This document shows positions 16,981 to 25,863 of a stretch of 64,000 nucleotides of DNA, piece after piece (the stretch's first letter is position 1; each line of letters opens with the position of its first letter). The stretch spans positions 1-64,000 of the forward strand of contig CAZVUM010000017.1 in NCBI GenBank assembly GCA_964629575.1. Reading direction: 5' to 3'. Source of the stretch: JAYPWI01 sp964629575 (GTDB lineage: Bacteria; Actinomycetota; Acidimicrobiia; Acidimicrobiales; Poriferisodalaceae). The notes beneath the pieces are model-generated. The model was not told where the DNA came from. It saw only the letters and a program-made list of their open reading frames with translations, and did no database searches. A program made the translations under genes and the position numbers.

Positions 16981-17007
16981 TAAAGCCCGGCGGCCCACCG
17001 TCGACAG
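16981..17007 (+). promoter_or_regulatory. weak sigma-28-like promoter candidate
   Basis: TAAA, 15 bases, GTCGACAG, against the FliA consensus TAAA-N15-GCCGATAA (the second box matches at five of eight). It sits 125 bp upstream of fliJ, the first gene of the long flagellar operon. Exact spacing makes it worth listing, but the second box is weak. Confidence 0.2.
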
Positions 17008-17131
17008 GGCTTGTGACAACACAGAACGGATTCGCTTCGGCACACGGATGTTCCGCTCGAAAGAGCGGCTCATTGGTGTGCCTGCGTGCTTTTGCCATGA
17101 CCCCTGAACGCAGCGCAACAGGCCGAGCGTC

Positions 17132-17554
17132 GTGAGACGCCTCCAACGCCTCCTCGCTCTTCGCAAGACGAAGGAAGACGTCGCCGCGCGCGACGTCGCG
17201 CAGAAGGCAGGCGACTTCGCGCGCGCCGAAGAGCGGATGAAGGATCTGGTCGAGCAGCGCACCCAGCCAGTGGCGGACGCCACACGCATGGACGCATTCC
17301 GGATGACGGGGGCCTGGACCGCCGACGAGCTCGAAGCCGCGCACGAGGCAATGGTGTCCAGCAACACCGATCTCGACCAGGCGCGCGCCGCTCTCGCCAA
17401 AGCACGGACCGAACGCAAGGTGCTCCAGGAGCACGTCGATCGAGCGCGAGCGGGTGCTGCCCTCATCGCGACACGGGTGGCCCAGAGCGCGGCAGACGAA
17501 CTGGCGCTCACCCGGCGGATGTACGACGACCGCACGCGGGGTGCCGAAGGATGA
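17132..17554 (+). CDS. fliJ: flagellar export protein FliJ-like
   Basis: A 140-residue, almost entirely helical, charged coiled coil beginning MRRLQRLLALRKTKEDVAAR, the usual opening of FliJ (L..LL.LR..E...A). FliJ links the export ATPase FliI to the FlhA gate and stabilises chaperone cycling. It is the first gene of the plus-strand flagellar operon. Unusually, fliI is not beside it, and fliH is about 40 kb away on the other strand. Sequence conservation in FliJ is low, so context carries part of the call. The GTG start follows a weak ribosome site. Confidence 0.72.
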   Translation: MRRLQRLLALRKTKEDVAARDVAQKAGDFARAEERMKDLVEQRTQPVADATRMDAFRMTGAWTADELEAAHEAMVSSNTDLDQARAALAKARTERKVLQEHVDRARAGAALIATRVAQSAADELALTRRMYDDRTRGAEG

Positions 17555-18249
17555 ACGCCCTCGCCCGCATTCACGAGATCCAGTCCCAGGCCCAGGCTCT
17601 GCAGAGGGCTGTTGAGCCGGAGAACTTCGGGCACCACCTACAGGCGGCGTCCGTCGCAGTCCAGCAACCCGAACCGCGGTTCGTCACCGCGAGCACAGCC
17701 ACGGGTTCGGATCCACTTGTGGAGATGCGGGCGTTCCCCGTGATGAACGGCGGGACAGGCCAGACCACCGCACCAAACCCCCTGCTGGCCAACCCCCTGC
17801 CGGCCAACCCCCTCTCCAGCACGATGGAGATCCCGTCGCAGGTGGAGCTGCCCGCTCGGGCAGACCGCTGGCTGGGCGAGATCGAGGCCGCAGCGAATCG
17901 CCATGGACTACCGCCGAAACTCCTCACCGCCCTGGTCTGGAGCGAGTCGGCCTTCGTCTCCGACGCCAAATCCCACGCGGGTGCGGTCGGTCTGGCTCAG
18001 CTCATGCCGGGCACCGCAGCGATGATGAACCTCGATCCCCACGATCCAATCCAGAACCTCGAAGGCGGCGCGCGTTACCTGGCGCACCAGCTCGACCGCT
18101 TCGAGTCCATCGATCTGGCGCTCGCCGCATACAACGCGGGCCCTGGACGGGTGGAGCGCGCGGGCGGGATCCCCGACATCACCGAAACCCGCAACTACGT
18201 GGCCATCGTCACCCGGCGCTACCACCAACTCGAAGGGATCGACGCGTGA
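17551..18249 (+). CDS. flagellar lytic transglycosylase (SLT)
   Basis: Cleaves peptidoglycan to let the rod pass the wall. The C-terminal about 120 of 232 residues are a Slt70-like lysozyme fold: catalytic Glu in WSESAFVSDAKSHAGAVGLA, then QLMPGTA, GARYLAHQL and ALAAYNAGPGRV. The N-terminal RIHEIQSQAQAL motif recurs as RISEIRRQFG in the M23 peptidase at 52570, hinting at a shared type III export signal. Residues about 75-90 hold a short LLANPLPANPL repeat. There is no Sec signal peptide. It overlaps fliJ and fliK by 4 bp, which ties it to the flagellum in place of FlgJ. Confidence 0.87.
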   Translation: MNALARIHEIQSQAQALQRAVEPENFGHHLQAASVAVQQPEPRFVTASTATGSDPLVEMRAFPVMNGGTGQTTAPNPLLANPLPANPLSSTMEIPSQVELPARADRWLGEIEAAANRHGLPPKLLTALVWSESAFVSDAKSHAGAVGLAQLMPGTAAMMNLDPHDPIQNLEGGARYLAHQLDRFESIDLALAAYNAGPGRVERAGGIPDITETRNYVAIVTRRYHQLEGIDA

Positions 18250-19484
18250 TCGTGTCTCTCGTCCCGCCACCGAGCGCGCCGACGGCACCCGTCGATGCGC
18301 CAGAGGCCCAGGCCGAATTCGCCGCGACTCTGGCCGAGACCAGCACACCGGCAGCCACCGCTGCGGCGACCGAATCGTCGGACACCGTCACGATGCCGCC
18401 GAGCCTCACCGACACCTCGGCACCGAGCCTCATCGCCTGGCTCGCTCAGATTTCCCACACCTCGGCCGAGGTCGCAGCGGAGACCCCGACCGATGCAACG
18501 CCTCAAGACGGGCCGGTCGCGCCCGGCCCTACTCCTCCGGCGTCGGGCGCATCGACATCCCTGTCAGTCCTGGCCGCAGCCGGACTCACCCCAACAGGTG
18601 GCACATCGACCGAACCGGCAGCCGCGGTCGATCCGGCCGACGCTTCGTCGGCGGCGACCTCACGGTCGGCTGCACCGCCAGCGCCAATCGCGCCCGGTTC
18701 GACCGGCACGCCGACCGCCGCAGCCGAGAACCCACTCCCATCGACGCAGCCCGTTCCGGGCGAGCTCGGCGGGGTCGACCCGGCTACTCAGACCGGCAAC
18801 GCCGACGGGACCACCGGCAATGCGCCCGCTCCGCTCCCCGAGGACCAGCCCCAACAGGGTGCCGGGATGAACCCGAAGACCGACACAGCGGCTCCCGTCC
18901 CTACAACGGACAGCTCGCCGGTCTCGCCGGCGGGTCGGTCCGAGGGCTCAACCCTTGGGGGCACAGACGATCAGAATGCAGGCCCATCCCCCGACAGCGC
19001 TGATCTCGCCGAGTCCACCGAAACCGCCGAGGTTGCCGACGGCATCGACCAGCTCGAGACCCTCGATCTCCGCGAGCCAGTGGCCAATGGCCCGGTCACG
19101 CGAGCCGCAACCGCCCAGGCACCCGCCCCGACATCACGACCGGTGATCGAGTCGGCGACTCTTCAGCGAGTCGAAGCCGCCCTCGAACAGCTCGAGAACG
19201 CACCGCCTCCCCGCACCCTCGTCCTCGACGTCGGCGATACCGGGGGCCTCCGCATCCGGCTCAGCTCCACCGCTGACGGGGTGCAGGTGGACGTTCAGTC
19301 CGACCGCGGCCAGCGAGATGCGGCCTGGGAACAGGATCTCCGCCGCTCGCTGGCCGAGCGCGGTTTCGACCTCGACGGTCGTCGTGACCAGGGCCACACC
19401 GACCCCTTCCTCGACACGGGCGACAGCACGACGGCCGGCAACACGATTCGTACCCGACCCGCCGACACAGCCGTTCGGCTCTGA
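18246..19484 (+). CDS. fliK: flagellar hook-length control protein FliK
   Basis: A 412-residue molecular ruler that is exported during hook growth and switches FlhB to filament substrates. The first about 300 residues are a low-complexity Pro/Ala/Thr/Ser ruler region. The conserved switch domain is C-terminal (about 310-395), with LVLDVGDTGGLRIRLSS, VDVQSDRGQRDAAWEQDLRR and LAERGFDLDG. The start is the GTG at 18246, overlapping the transglycosylase stop. It is followed by flgD and flgE, as in the fliK-flgD-flgE order of Gram-positive bacteria. Confidence 0.85.
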   Translation: MIVSLVPPPSAPTAPVDAPEAQAEFAATLAETSTPAATAAATESSDTVTMPPSLTDTSAPSLIAWLAQISHTSAEVAAETPTDATPQDGPVAPGPTPPASGASTSLSVLAAAGLTPTGGTSTEPAAAVDPADASSAATSRSAAPPAPIAPGSTGTPTAAAENPLPSTQPVPGELGGVDPATQTGNADGTTGNAPAPLPEDQPQQGAGMNPKTDTAAPVPTTDSSPVSPAGRSEGSTLGGTDDQNAGPSPDSADLAESTETAEVADGIDQLETLDLREPVANGPVTRAATAQAPAPTSRPVIESATLQRVEAALEQLENAPPPRTLVLDVGDTGGLRIRLSSTADGVQVDVQSDRGQRDAAWEQDLRRSLAERGFDLDGRRDQGHTDPFLDTGDSTTAGNTIRTRPADTAVRL

Positions 19485-19499
19485 GAGCAGCAGGACCCA

Positions 19500-19922
19500 A
19501 TGATCACCTCGATCGCCACCGAACTCACCAACGAAGGTGCCGCCAGCCAGACCGGCTTGGGCGAACTCGGAAGCGAGACGTTTCTCAGGCTCCTCGTCGC
19601 TCAACTCCAGAACCAGAACCCCCTGGAGCCGATGGACGGCAGCCAGATGCTCCAGCAGACAGCCCAGTTCGCGAACGTCGAGGCCATGCAACGACTCACC
19701 GACCTTCAGGGTCGCGTGCTCGGCGTGCAGAACTTCGCCGCCAGCTCGTCGCTCATCGGCAAGCTCGTCACGGCGTTCGTCCCCGGCGATGGTGACGTCA
19801 CCGGAATCGTCGATGCCGTTACAGCCGGAGAAAGCGGCGCTGTGCTGCGCATCGACGGTCGAGAGGTGAGTCTCGACAACGTCATCCGCGTCGACGATCC
19901 CCCCGAGACCTTCTCGGCATGA
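19500..19922 (+). CDS. flgD: flagellar hook-capping protein FlgD
   Basis: Scaffold cap on which hook subunits polymerise. The diagnostic N-terminal block is ETFLRLLVAQLQNQNPLEPM with QMLQQTAQFANVEAM, at about residues 22-63. At 140 residues it is the short, Bacillus-like form, with the C-terminal part reduced to one small beta domain (about 80-140). A GAGCAGCAGG stretch lies before the ATG. It sits between fliK and flgE. Confidence 0.9.
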   Translation: MITSIATELTNEGAASQTGLGELGSETFLRLLVAQLQNQNPLEPMDGSQMLQQTAQFANVEAMQRLTDLQGRVLGVQNFAASSSLIGKLVTAFVPGDGDVTGIVDAVTAGESGAVLRIDGREVSLDNVIRVDDPPETFSA

Positions 19923-19992
19923 TTCCCCCGACCCCAGATCTGTCCGTCAACCGCGGCTTTGGCCGCACCGTCCCCCTTGAGGTGAAAAAGCC

Positions 19993-21219
19993 ATGATGCG
20001 TTCGATGTTTGCTGGTGTGTCCGGTCTCCGGAACCACCAGACCATGATGGACGTGGTGGGTAACAACATCGCCAACGTGAACACGACCGGCTTCAAAGCG
20101 AGCCAGGTCACGTTCTCCGAAGCGATCAACCAGACCCTGTCCGGCGCATCGGGTTCCACCGCGACCCGTGCCGGCATCAACCCGACCCAGATCGGTCTGG
20201 GCGCCAACCTGGGCTCGATCGACCGGGTGTTCACTCAGGGAGCCAGCCAGGTCACAGGCCGGACAACCGACCTCGCAATCCAGGGCGATGGCTTCTTCAT
20301 CGTCGAGGCCGATGGCGAGCGGTCCTACACCCGCTCTGGCGTCTTCAACTTCGACGACGCAGGCAACCTGACCGCCAACGGCGGGCACAAGGTGCAGGGC
20401 TGGTTGCCCGACGCCACCGGAACCATCGACAGCAACCGCCCGGTCGCCGACATCGTGCTTCCGACCGGCCAGCTGGTCGACCCCGAAGCCACGACCACCG
20501 TCGACATCGGCGGCAACCTGAGTGCGGACCTCTTGGTCGGCGACACATTGCAGTCGTCGATCACCATCTACGACAGCCTCGGTGCATCACACGAAGCTCA
20601 GTTCGTGTTCACCAAGACGGGCGTCAACGCGTGGTCGGTCGCAGGCACCGTTGACGGCAACGCCCTCACCATCGGCACGCCAACGGTGACCTTCGACGGC
20701 ACGGGTGCCCTCACATCGGCCACCACGACCTCGGCCACCGGCTACACACCTCCGGGAGCGAACCCGCTGGTGATGACCCTCGACTTCGCCTCGGGTTCCA
20801 ACCTGGCCCAGTTCGGCGGGCAGTCGAACATGGAAGCCCGCTTCGCGGACGGCGCCGCCATCGGCTCGCTCATCGGCTACACGATCGGCGAAGGCGGCAC
20901 CATCGAAGGTCAGTTCTCCAACGGCAAGACCCGCGACCTGGCCCGCATCGCCACCGTGGCCTTCGCCAACAACGGCGGCCTGCTCCAGACAGGCGACGGC
21001 AACTTCCGCTCGACCAGCCAGAGCGGTCCGCCGCTGGTGGGCGAGCCCGGAACATCGGGTCGCGGCCTGCTCGCCGCCGGCACGCTCGAGATGTCGAACG
21101 TGGACCTGGCCAGAGAGTTCACCAACCTGATCATCGCCCAGAGGGGCTTCCAGGCGAACAGCCGGGTGATCACCACGAGCGACGAGCTCCTCGCCGACCT
21201 GGTCAACCTGAAGCGCTAG
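19993..21219 (+). CDS. flgE: flagellar hook protein FlgE
   Basis: A 408-residue subunit of the hook. The N-terminal rod/hook block is MMRSMFAGVSGLRNHQTMMD with VVGNNIANVNTTGFKAS, and TTDLAIQGDGFFIV follows. The C-terminal D0 helix is FTNLIIAQRGFQANSRVIT followed by LLADLVNLK. The length is close to that of E. coli FlgE. GAGGTG lies nine bases before the ATG. It is preceded by flgD and followed, after a 208-bp gap with a hairpin, by the flbD-motAB group. Confidence 0.93.
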   Translation: MMRSMFAGVSGLRNHQTMMDVVGNNIANVNTTGFKASQVTFSEAINQTLSGASGSTATRAGINPTQIGLGANLGSIDRVFTQGASQVTGRTTDLAIQGDGFFIVEADGERSYTRSGVFNFDDAGNLTANGGHKVQGWLPDATGTIDSNRPVADIVLPTGQLVDPEATTTVDIGGNLSADLLVGDTLQSSITIYDSLGASHEAQFVFTKTGVNAWSVAGTVDGNALTIGTPTVTFDGTGALTSATTTSATGYTPPGANPLVMTLDFASGSNLAQFGGQSNMEARFADGAAIGSLIGYTIGEGGTIEGQFSNGKTRDLARIATVAFANNGGLLQTGDGNFRSTSQSGPPLVGEPGTSGRGLLAAGTLEMSNVDLAREFTNLIIAQRGFQANSRVITTSDELLADLVNLKR

Positions 21220-21274
21220 AGGTAGCTGAACCACCCGGGACCAGCCACTACAGGCCTGAAGCCGGCCCAGCGCG

Positions 21275-21293
21275 GGTGGGTACGGCACCCACC
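21275..21293 (+). terminator. hairpin after flgE
   Basis: GGTGGGT, five bases, ACCCACC: a perfect 7-bp stem in the 208-bp gap between flgE and flbD. There is no T-run, as is common for GC-rich actinobacteria. It may attenuate transcription between the hook genes and the motor/export genes. Confidence 0.35.
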
Positions 21294-21427
21294 ACGGTGA
21301 ACGGCGTCCGAACGGACCAAACCAACCTGTATGTGCCAGTACAACGCTTATCCGGGGTTTCTCATGGCCGATGGATCACTGGGCACGGGAAGTTGTCCGT
21401 TCGGCTGTATCACATGGAGGTGATCGC

Positions 21428-21682
21428 GTGATTCTCGTCCACCGCTTGCGCGGGGAACCGATGTTCTTGAACGCGGATCTGATCGAGTTCATCGAGTCGA
21501 CCCCCGACACGGTCATCACGCTCGCCGACGGCCGCAAACTGGTGGTCTCGGACACCCCCGAAGAGATCATCGAGCGGGCGACCATGTTCCGTGCTTCGGT
21601 GATCGTGGCGTCCGACGAGTTGCGTGATTCGCAGCACCTGGCACCCACCCTCACCCTCCTGCCGGGGACGAACGAGCAGTAG
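21428..21682 (+). CDS. flbD: FlbD-family flagellar protein (SwrD-like)
   Basis: An 84-residue protein. VILVHRLRGEPMFLNADLIE and TLADGRKLVVSDTPEEIIE mark the FlbD/SwrD family, which in Bacillus raises stator power and always sits by the flagellar hook and motor genes. The GTG start at 21428 is set by an ideal GGAGGTGA ribosome site 5-12 bases upstream. It lies 6 bp before motA, consistent with a stator role. The name FlbD here is the small Gram-positive protein, not the Caulobacter NtrC-type regulator. Confidence 0.85.
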   Translation: MILVHRLRGEPMFLNADLIEFIESTPDTVITLADGRKLVVSDTPEEIIERATMFRASVIVASDELRDSQHLAPTLTLLPGTNEQ

Positions 21683-21688
21683 TTCGCC

Positions 21689-22477
21689 GTGGATCCTCTT
21701 TCGCTCATCGGGCTCGGTCTGGTCTTTCTGGCCATCATTGGCTCGACGATCATGGACGGCAACAGCTTCGGACCGTTGATCGGTCCCAGCTCCGTTGTCC
21801 TCGTGCTCTTCGGCACCATCGGCGCCACGCTCGCGGCGTACCGGATGGAAGACGCCAAGCGTCTGCCGAAGGGCTTCATCGTCGCGTTCACCGCCTCCCC
21901 ACCGGAGCCCGACGCCCTGGTCACCCAGATGATGGAGTTCTCAGAGGCCGCCCGTCGTGAAGGCCTCCTGGCGCTCGAGGCGAAGATGGAGGAGCTCGAG
22001 GACCCCTTCCTCAAGGCGGGGCTCACCATGGTGGTGGACGGCGTCGAAGGCGACGAGGTCCGCGAGGTGATGGAAACCGAGATCACCGCGATGGAGAGCC
22101 GCCACGAAGGTCTCATCGGGTTGTTCAAGAAGCTCGTGGAGTACGCGCCCACACTCGGGATGATCGGAACCGTCATCGGCCTGATCAACATTCTCGGCAA
22201 CCTGTCCGACCCCGAGGCTCTCGGTACCGGTATGGCTCTGGCCCTGCTGACGACCTTGTACGGGGTGTTCTTCGCCAACATCATCTTCGCCCCGGTCGCC
22301 GGCAAGCTCGAGAAACTCAACGCCATTGAGGTCGCGGCTCGGGAGCTCACCGTCGAGGGTGTGCTGGCGATCCGAGAAGGTGCGAGCCCTCGCAACCTCG
22401 TCGAACGGCTCGAGGCGCGACTCGAACCCGAACTGCGGGTCGGGTTCAAGAGCCGCGCGGGTGACGAGGCGGCCTGA
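21689..22477 (+). CDS. motA: flagellar motor stator protein MotA
   Basis: A 262-residue inner-membrane proton channel subunit with four membrane helices (about 2-20, 30-50, 145-167, 175-198). The cytoplasmic loop contains VEGDEVREVMETEITAMESR and the charged RotorFliG-facing residues; YAPTLGMIGTVIGLINIL and LLTTLYGVFFANIIFAPVA are the helix 3 and helix 4 signatures. It works with MotB and overlaps the motB start by one base (TGATG). The start is a GTG 6 bp after flbD. Confidence 0.93.
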   Translation: MDPLSLIGLGLVFLAIIGSTIMDGNSFGPLIGPSSVVLVLFGTIGATLAAYRMEDAKRLPKGFIVAFTASPPEPDALVTQMMEFSEAARREGLLALEAKMEELEDPFLKAGLTMVVDGVEGDEVREVMETEITAMESRHEGLIGLFKKLVEYAPTLGMIGTVIGLINILGNLSDPEALGTGMALALLTTLYGVFFANIIFAPVAGKLEKLNAIEVAARELTVEGVLAIREGASPRNLVERLEARLEPELRVGFKSRAGDEAA

Positions 22478-23466
22478 TGGCTCGCCAGAAGAAGCAGAAG
22501 CAAGAGGACGGCGGGCCGGGCTTCCTGACCACTTACGCCGACATCGTGACGCTGCTCATGGCGTTCTTCGTGCTCCTGTTTGCCATCTCCTCCATCGACC
22601 AAGTCAAGTTCCTGAGCCTGCTCAAAGGCCTCGAAGAGGACTTCGGCAACACCGCGTACGACGACCTCATCATCGACGGCGGCAGCGGAATCGTCGGCGC
22701 CGCCAACCAGCCATCCGGCTCGCCCATCCCGGTCCCCGGTGGCACGCTGACCGCGCAACCACTCGAAGCCGTCCACGAGCTCGCCGTTCTCGCGAGCCAC
22801 GTCGACGCCACCGAGGAAGACCCCACCCCCAACGGCCGCGAAGACGACGGTCAGAACGTCGGGAAGTACCTCGACCAAGAGCAACTGCTCGAAGTCGCCT
22901 CGCGTCTGCAGCAGGTCGCCATCGAACGTTCGATCACCGGAGCGATGCAGCTCGGATTCAACGAGCGCGGTCTCGTGATCGTGCTGTCCACCGACGATGT
23001 GTTGTTCGCCAGCGGCAGCGCCGAACTGCGCACCGACATCTCGGACCCGATCCTCGGACCGATCGCGGAAGAGCTCGCGGCCTTCGACAACGACATCTAC
23101 ATCGAAGGACACACAGACGACGTGCCCCTCGATCGAGACGGTTACAGCAACTGGGACCTCTCCGCCGACCGCGCCCTCGCTGTTCTCGACTACTTCGAGC
23201 TCGGCAAGGGCATCGCACCCCAGCGGATGGTCGCGTCGGGCTTCGGCGAGTACCGGCCCATCTCCCAGGGCGCCTCGCCACAGGCCAGACAGCAGAACCG
23301 GCGCGTCGAGCTCGTCATCGGGTTCGAGGCAACACCTGCCGGACCGCTGCAGCCCATCGACGACATTCCCAGCACCGGCATTCCCAGCACCGGCCAACCA
23401 CCCGGCCTGGCATTCGAGGACGGCTCCACCCTCCCGCTGCCGGTTCCGGTCAACCAGATCTCTTAG
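22477..23466 (+). CDS. motB: flagellar motor stator protein MotB
   Basis: A 329-residue peptidoglycan-anchored stator subunit. The single membrane helix TYADIVTLLMAFFVLLFAIS carries the proton-binding aspartate (Asp22). A plug/linker region follows, then an OmpA-like C-terminal domain (about 165-290) with IYIEGHTDDVPLD and NRRVELVIGFE for peptidoglycan binding. The last about 40 residues are a Pro/Ser tail with a doubled STGIPSTG. It is translationally coupled to motA. Confidence 0.93.
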   Translation: MARQKKQKQEDGGPGFLTTYADIVTLLMAFFVLLFAISSIDQVKFLSLLKGLEEDFGNTAYDDLIIDGGSGIVGAANQPSGSPIPVPGGTLTAQPLEAVHELAVLASHVDATEEDPTPNGREDDGQNVGKYLDQEQLLEVASRLQQVAIERSITGAMQLGFNERGLVIVLSTDDVLFASGSAELRTDISDPILGPIAEELAAFDNDIYIEGHTDDVPLDRDGYSNWDLSADRALAVLDYFELGKGIAPQRMVASGFGEYRPISQGASPQARQQNRRVELVIGFEATPAGPLQPIDDIPSTGIPSTGQPPGLAFEDGSTLPLPVPVNQIS

Positions 23467-23490
23467 GCATCACGAGGCATCGGATTCACC

Positions 23491-23994
23491 ATGGCTGACG
23501 ACGACGAGAAGAAGGAAAAAGGCGACAAGGAGAAGGGCGGTGGCGGCAAGATCAAGATCATCGGCATCATCGTCGCCACGCTCGCGGTCGGATACTTCCT
23601 CTTCGGCCGTGGCGGCGCAGCCGAGGCCGGCCCGCCGCCCACCACGATCCCGCTGAGCGAGGAGCCCGAAGGGGCGATCGTGACAGCGGGAACCCTCACG
23701 GTGAACCTCGCCGACGAATCGCCGCGCTACGCCAAGGTCGGTGTCGCGCTCGTACTCGTGGAAGGTGCCGACCCTCTACTCGTCGAAGGTCAACTCCCCC
23801 TGATCCTCGACGCGGTGCTGTCCGAGGTGAGCGCCATGTCCGCCGACGAGCTGCTCAGCTCCTCGGGGTTCGACACGCTCCGCAACTCCATCGGCGACGC
23901 CGCCGTGAACATCTACAACGATGTCCCCGAAGACGGCACCCCCGAAGTGCGGGTCGTGAAACGGGTCGTGCTCACCGAGCTCTTGGTGCAGTAG
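23491..23994 (+). CDS. fliL: flagellar basal body protein FliL
   Basis: A 167-residue single-pass membrane protein that rings the stator. A lysine-rich cytoplasmic N-terminus (EKKEKGDKEKGGGGKIK) leads into the helix IKIIGIIVATLAVGYFLF, and an extracytoplasmic stomatin-like domain follows (about 60-167) with GTLTVNLADESPRYAKVGVA. The order motB-fliL-fliM is the usual one. Confidence 0.85.
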   Translation: MADDDEKKEKGDKEKGGGGKIKIIGIIVATLAVGYFLFGRGGAAEAGPPPTTIPLSEEPEGAIVTAGTLTVNLADESPRYAKVGVALVLVEGADPLLVEGQLPLILDAVLSEVSAMSADELLSSSGFDTLRNSIGDAAVNIYNDVPEDGTPEVRVVKRVVLTELLVQ

Positions 23995-24035
23995 AGGCTG
24001 TTAAGCATCGGTGCTGGCGGCCGACCGGTTCGGGG

Positions 24036-25004
24036 ATGGACACCGCCGCGACTCCGCGCCTTCGACAGTCAGATGTCGATGGGCTCCTCGCCGACCTCGG
24101 CGCGGCGCGTCCCGCATCCAGTCCCCCCGTCGAACCCTTCGACTTCCGGCGCCCGGACAAGTTCAGCCGCGAACACGTGCGCAGCCTCCGGACCGCTCAC
24201 GAGTTGTTCGCCCGCGACCTCGGCCGCGCCCTCAGCCAACGGCTTCGATGCGTCGTGAGCCTCGAAACCCTGTCCGTCGAGCAGATCACCTACGAGGACT
24301 ACATCCGCTCGCTGCCGGATCCCTCGCTCCTGGCCATCATCGGCATGAGCCCTCTGCCGGGCCCCGCGGTCCTCGAGATGAGCGTGCAGCTGGGGCGCTC
24401 CTTCATCGACCGCCTCCTCGGCGGTGCGGGAGCGCCGGCCAACATGCGGCGCCCCACCACCGTCGAGGCCACCCTCCTCCAGGAGCTGATGGAGGATGCG
24501 ATCGCACCCCTCACCGATGCGATGTCGCCATTCCAGGCCGTCGAACCCGAGCTGCGAACCATCGAGTTCAGCCCGCAGTTCGTCCAGATCGTCGCCCCGA
24601 CCGACATGGTGCTGTTGCTGACCTACCAGATGTCGATGACCACTGATTCGAAGGTCGATGGCTCCTTCAGCGTCTGCTACCCGTTCCCGACGCTCGAACC
24701 CACCATGGGCAACCTCGAACGGAAGCTCTGGGACGACCCCACCCAGGGCGCCAGCCAAGCGGACACCTCCCGACCCTTCACCGGAGTCGTCCCCGAACTC
24801 ACGACGCCCGTGTCCGTTCGGCTCACAGATTCGCTGATGCCCGCTGCAGACCTCGTGTCCCTGCAGCCGGGCAGCATTCTCCGGCTCGCCCACCGAGTGG
24901 ACGAGCCGGCCATCGTCGAGGTGGGCGATGCCCCCGTCCTGCGCGGACACGTCGGTCACCGCGGCCGGCGCTTCGTCGTACAGATCGTCGACTGGAAGTC
25001 ATGA
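24036..25004 (+). CDS. fliM: flagellar motor switch protein FliM
   Basis: C-ring protein that binds phospho-CheY and sets rotation direction. The N-terminal CheY-binding peptide is LRQSDVDGLLADLG (equivalent to LSQSEIDALL). The middle CheC-like domain (about 40-225) contains LEMSVQLGRSFIDRLLGG, and a C-terminal SpoA domain covers about 245-320. The 322-residue length is normal. It overlaps fliN by 4 bp. Confidence 0.92.
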   Translation: MDTAATPRLRQSDVDGLLADLGAARPASSPPVEPFDFRRPDKFSREHVRSLRTAHELFARDLGRALSQRLRCVVSLETLSVEQITYEDYIRSLPDPSLLAIIGMSPLPGPAVLEMSVQLGRSFIDRLLGGAGAPANMRRPTTVEATLLQELMEDAIAPLTDAMSPFQAVEPELRTIEFSPQFVQIVAPTDMVLLLTYQMSMTTDSKVDGSFSVCYPFPTLEPTMGNLERKLWDDPTQGASQADTSRPFTGVVPELTTPVSVRLTDSLMPAADLVSLQPGSILRLAHRVDEPAIVEVGDAPVLRGHVGHRGRRFVVQIVDWKS

Positions 25005-25831
25005 GTTCTCCCTCCTCTCCCCTCGACAACGCTCTCGTCCTCGCCATCGAGGCCATCGAGCGCGTCCTGCAGATCGAGGCGCCCGACATCCGGCTCGTCG
25101 CCGCCGAGGTCACCCCCGCGGCCGGCCCTGCACACACCTTCACCGTCAGCGGTGTGGGAGGCGGTCTCCTCTGCGTCGGTAGTGGCGGCAGCGACGCCCT
25201 CGACGAACTCATCTCGAACAAGGCAATCGATATCGGTGTGGCAGTCGGAAGCGACTGGGGCGCCGCGCTCGACGAGCAGCTGACCATCACCACCAGCGGC
25301 GAGGCTCCCCAGGATGTTCCGGGGCTCAGCACCGCAGTCGCGGCACAGCTCGAAGGACTCGACGAACCGGCAACCCTGTGGGTCGCCGTCGACGAAAACC
25401 TCGGATCCACTATCGGAGACAGTGTGCAGGACCGTCTCGACGACCTCGAACCGGCCCCAGCGAATCCCGAACCGGTCACGGATCCGGCAGCAGCCACCCC
25501 GCCGCGCTCGGGCGAACCGGTCGAAGTTCTCGACGCCGAATTCCCTCAAATGGGAGGCGCTGCAGCCAAAGGCGCAGCACACGACCTCTCGCTGCTGAGC
25601 GACGTGCAGCTCGCGATCACCGTGGAGTTGGGACGCACCACCATGCGCGTCCGCGACCTCCTCGAGCTCGGCGCCGGCAGCGTGGTCGAGCTCGATCGCA
25701 GCGCAGGAACACCCGTCGATGTGCTCGTCAACGGCACGATCGTCGCCCGCGGCGAGGTCGTCGTGGTCGATGACGAGCTCGGCGTGCGCGTCACCGAGGT
25801 GATCAAGAACGACGCCGGAGTCCCGACATGA
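25001..25831 (+). CDS. fliN: flagellar motor switch protein FliN with N-terminal extension
   Basis: A 276-residue protein. The last about 80 residues are the SpoA domain of FliN: LLSDVQLAITVELGRTTMRV, LLELGAGSVVELDRSAGTPV and DVLVNGTIVARGEVVVVDDE. The first about 180 residues form a separate alpha/beta region (DNALVLAIEAIERVLQIEAP onward). It takes the position of the CheC-like domain of FliY, but I see no clear ExxN phosphatase motif. So this is either a degenerate FliY or a FliN with a novel fused domain. Confidence 0.85.
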   Translation: MSSPSSPLDNALVLAIEAIERVLQIEAPDIRLVAAEVTPAAGPAHTFTVSGVGGGLLCVGSGGSDALDELISNKAIDIGVAVGSDWGAALDEQLTITTSGEAPQDVPGLSTAVAAQLEGLDEPATLWVAVDENLGSTIGDSVQDRLDDLEPAPANPEPVTDPAAATPPRSGEPVEVLDAEFPQMGGAAAKGAAHDLSLLSDVQLAITVELGRTTMRVRDLLELGAGSVVELDRSAGTPVDVLVNGTIVARGEVVVVDDELGVRVTEVIKNDAGVPT

Positions 25832-25863
25832 GCCGGTCCAGCCCGGCCGAGGGCTGATCGATC

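Noticed and set aside
21220..21427. c-di-GMP riboswitch in the flgE-flbD gap
   Set aside because: Only a simple hairpin is seen; the conserved GEMM core and tetraloop pairing were not found.
21376..23397. 673-residue minus-strand open frame opposite flbD, motA and motB
   Set aside because: Low-complexity Ser/Arg/Val translation typical of the antisense of GC-rich genes; the plus-strand genes are unambiguous.
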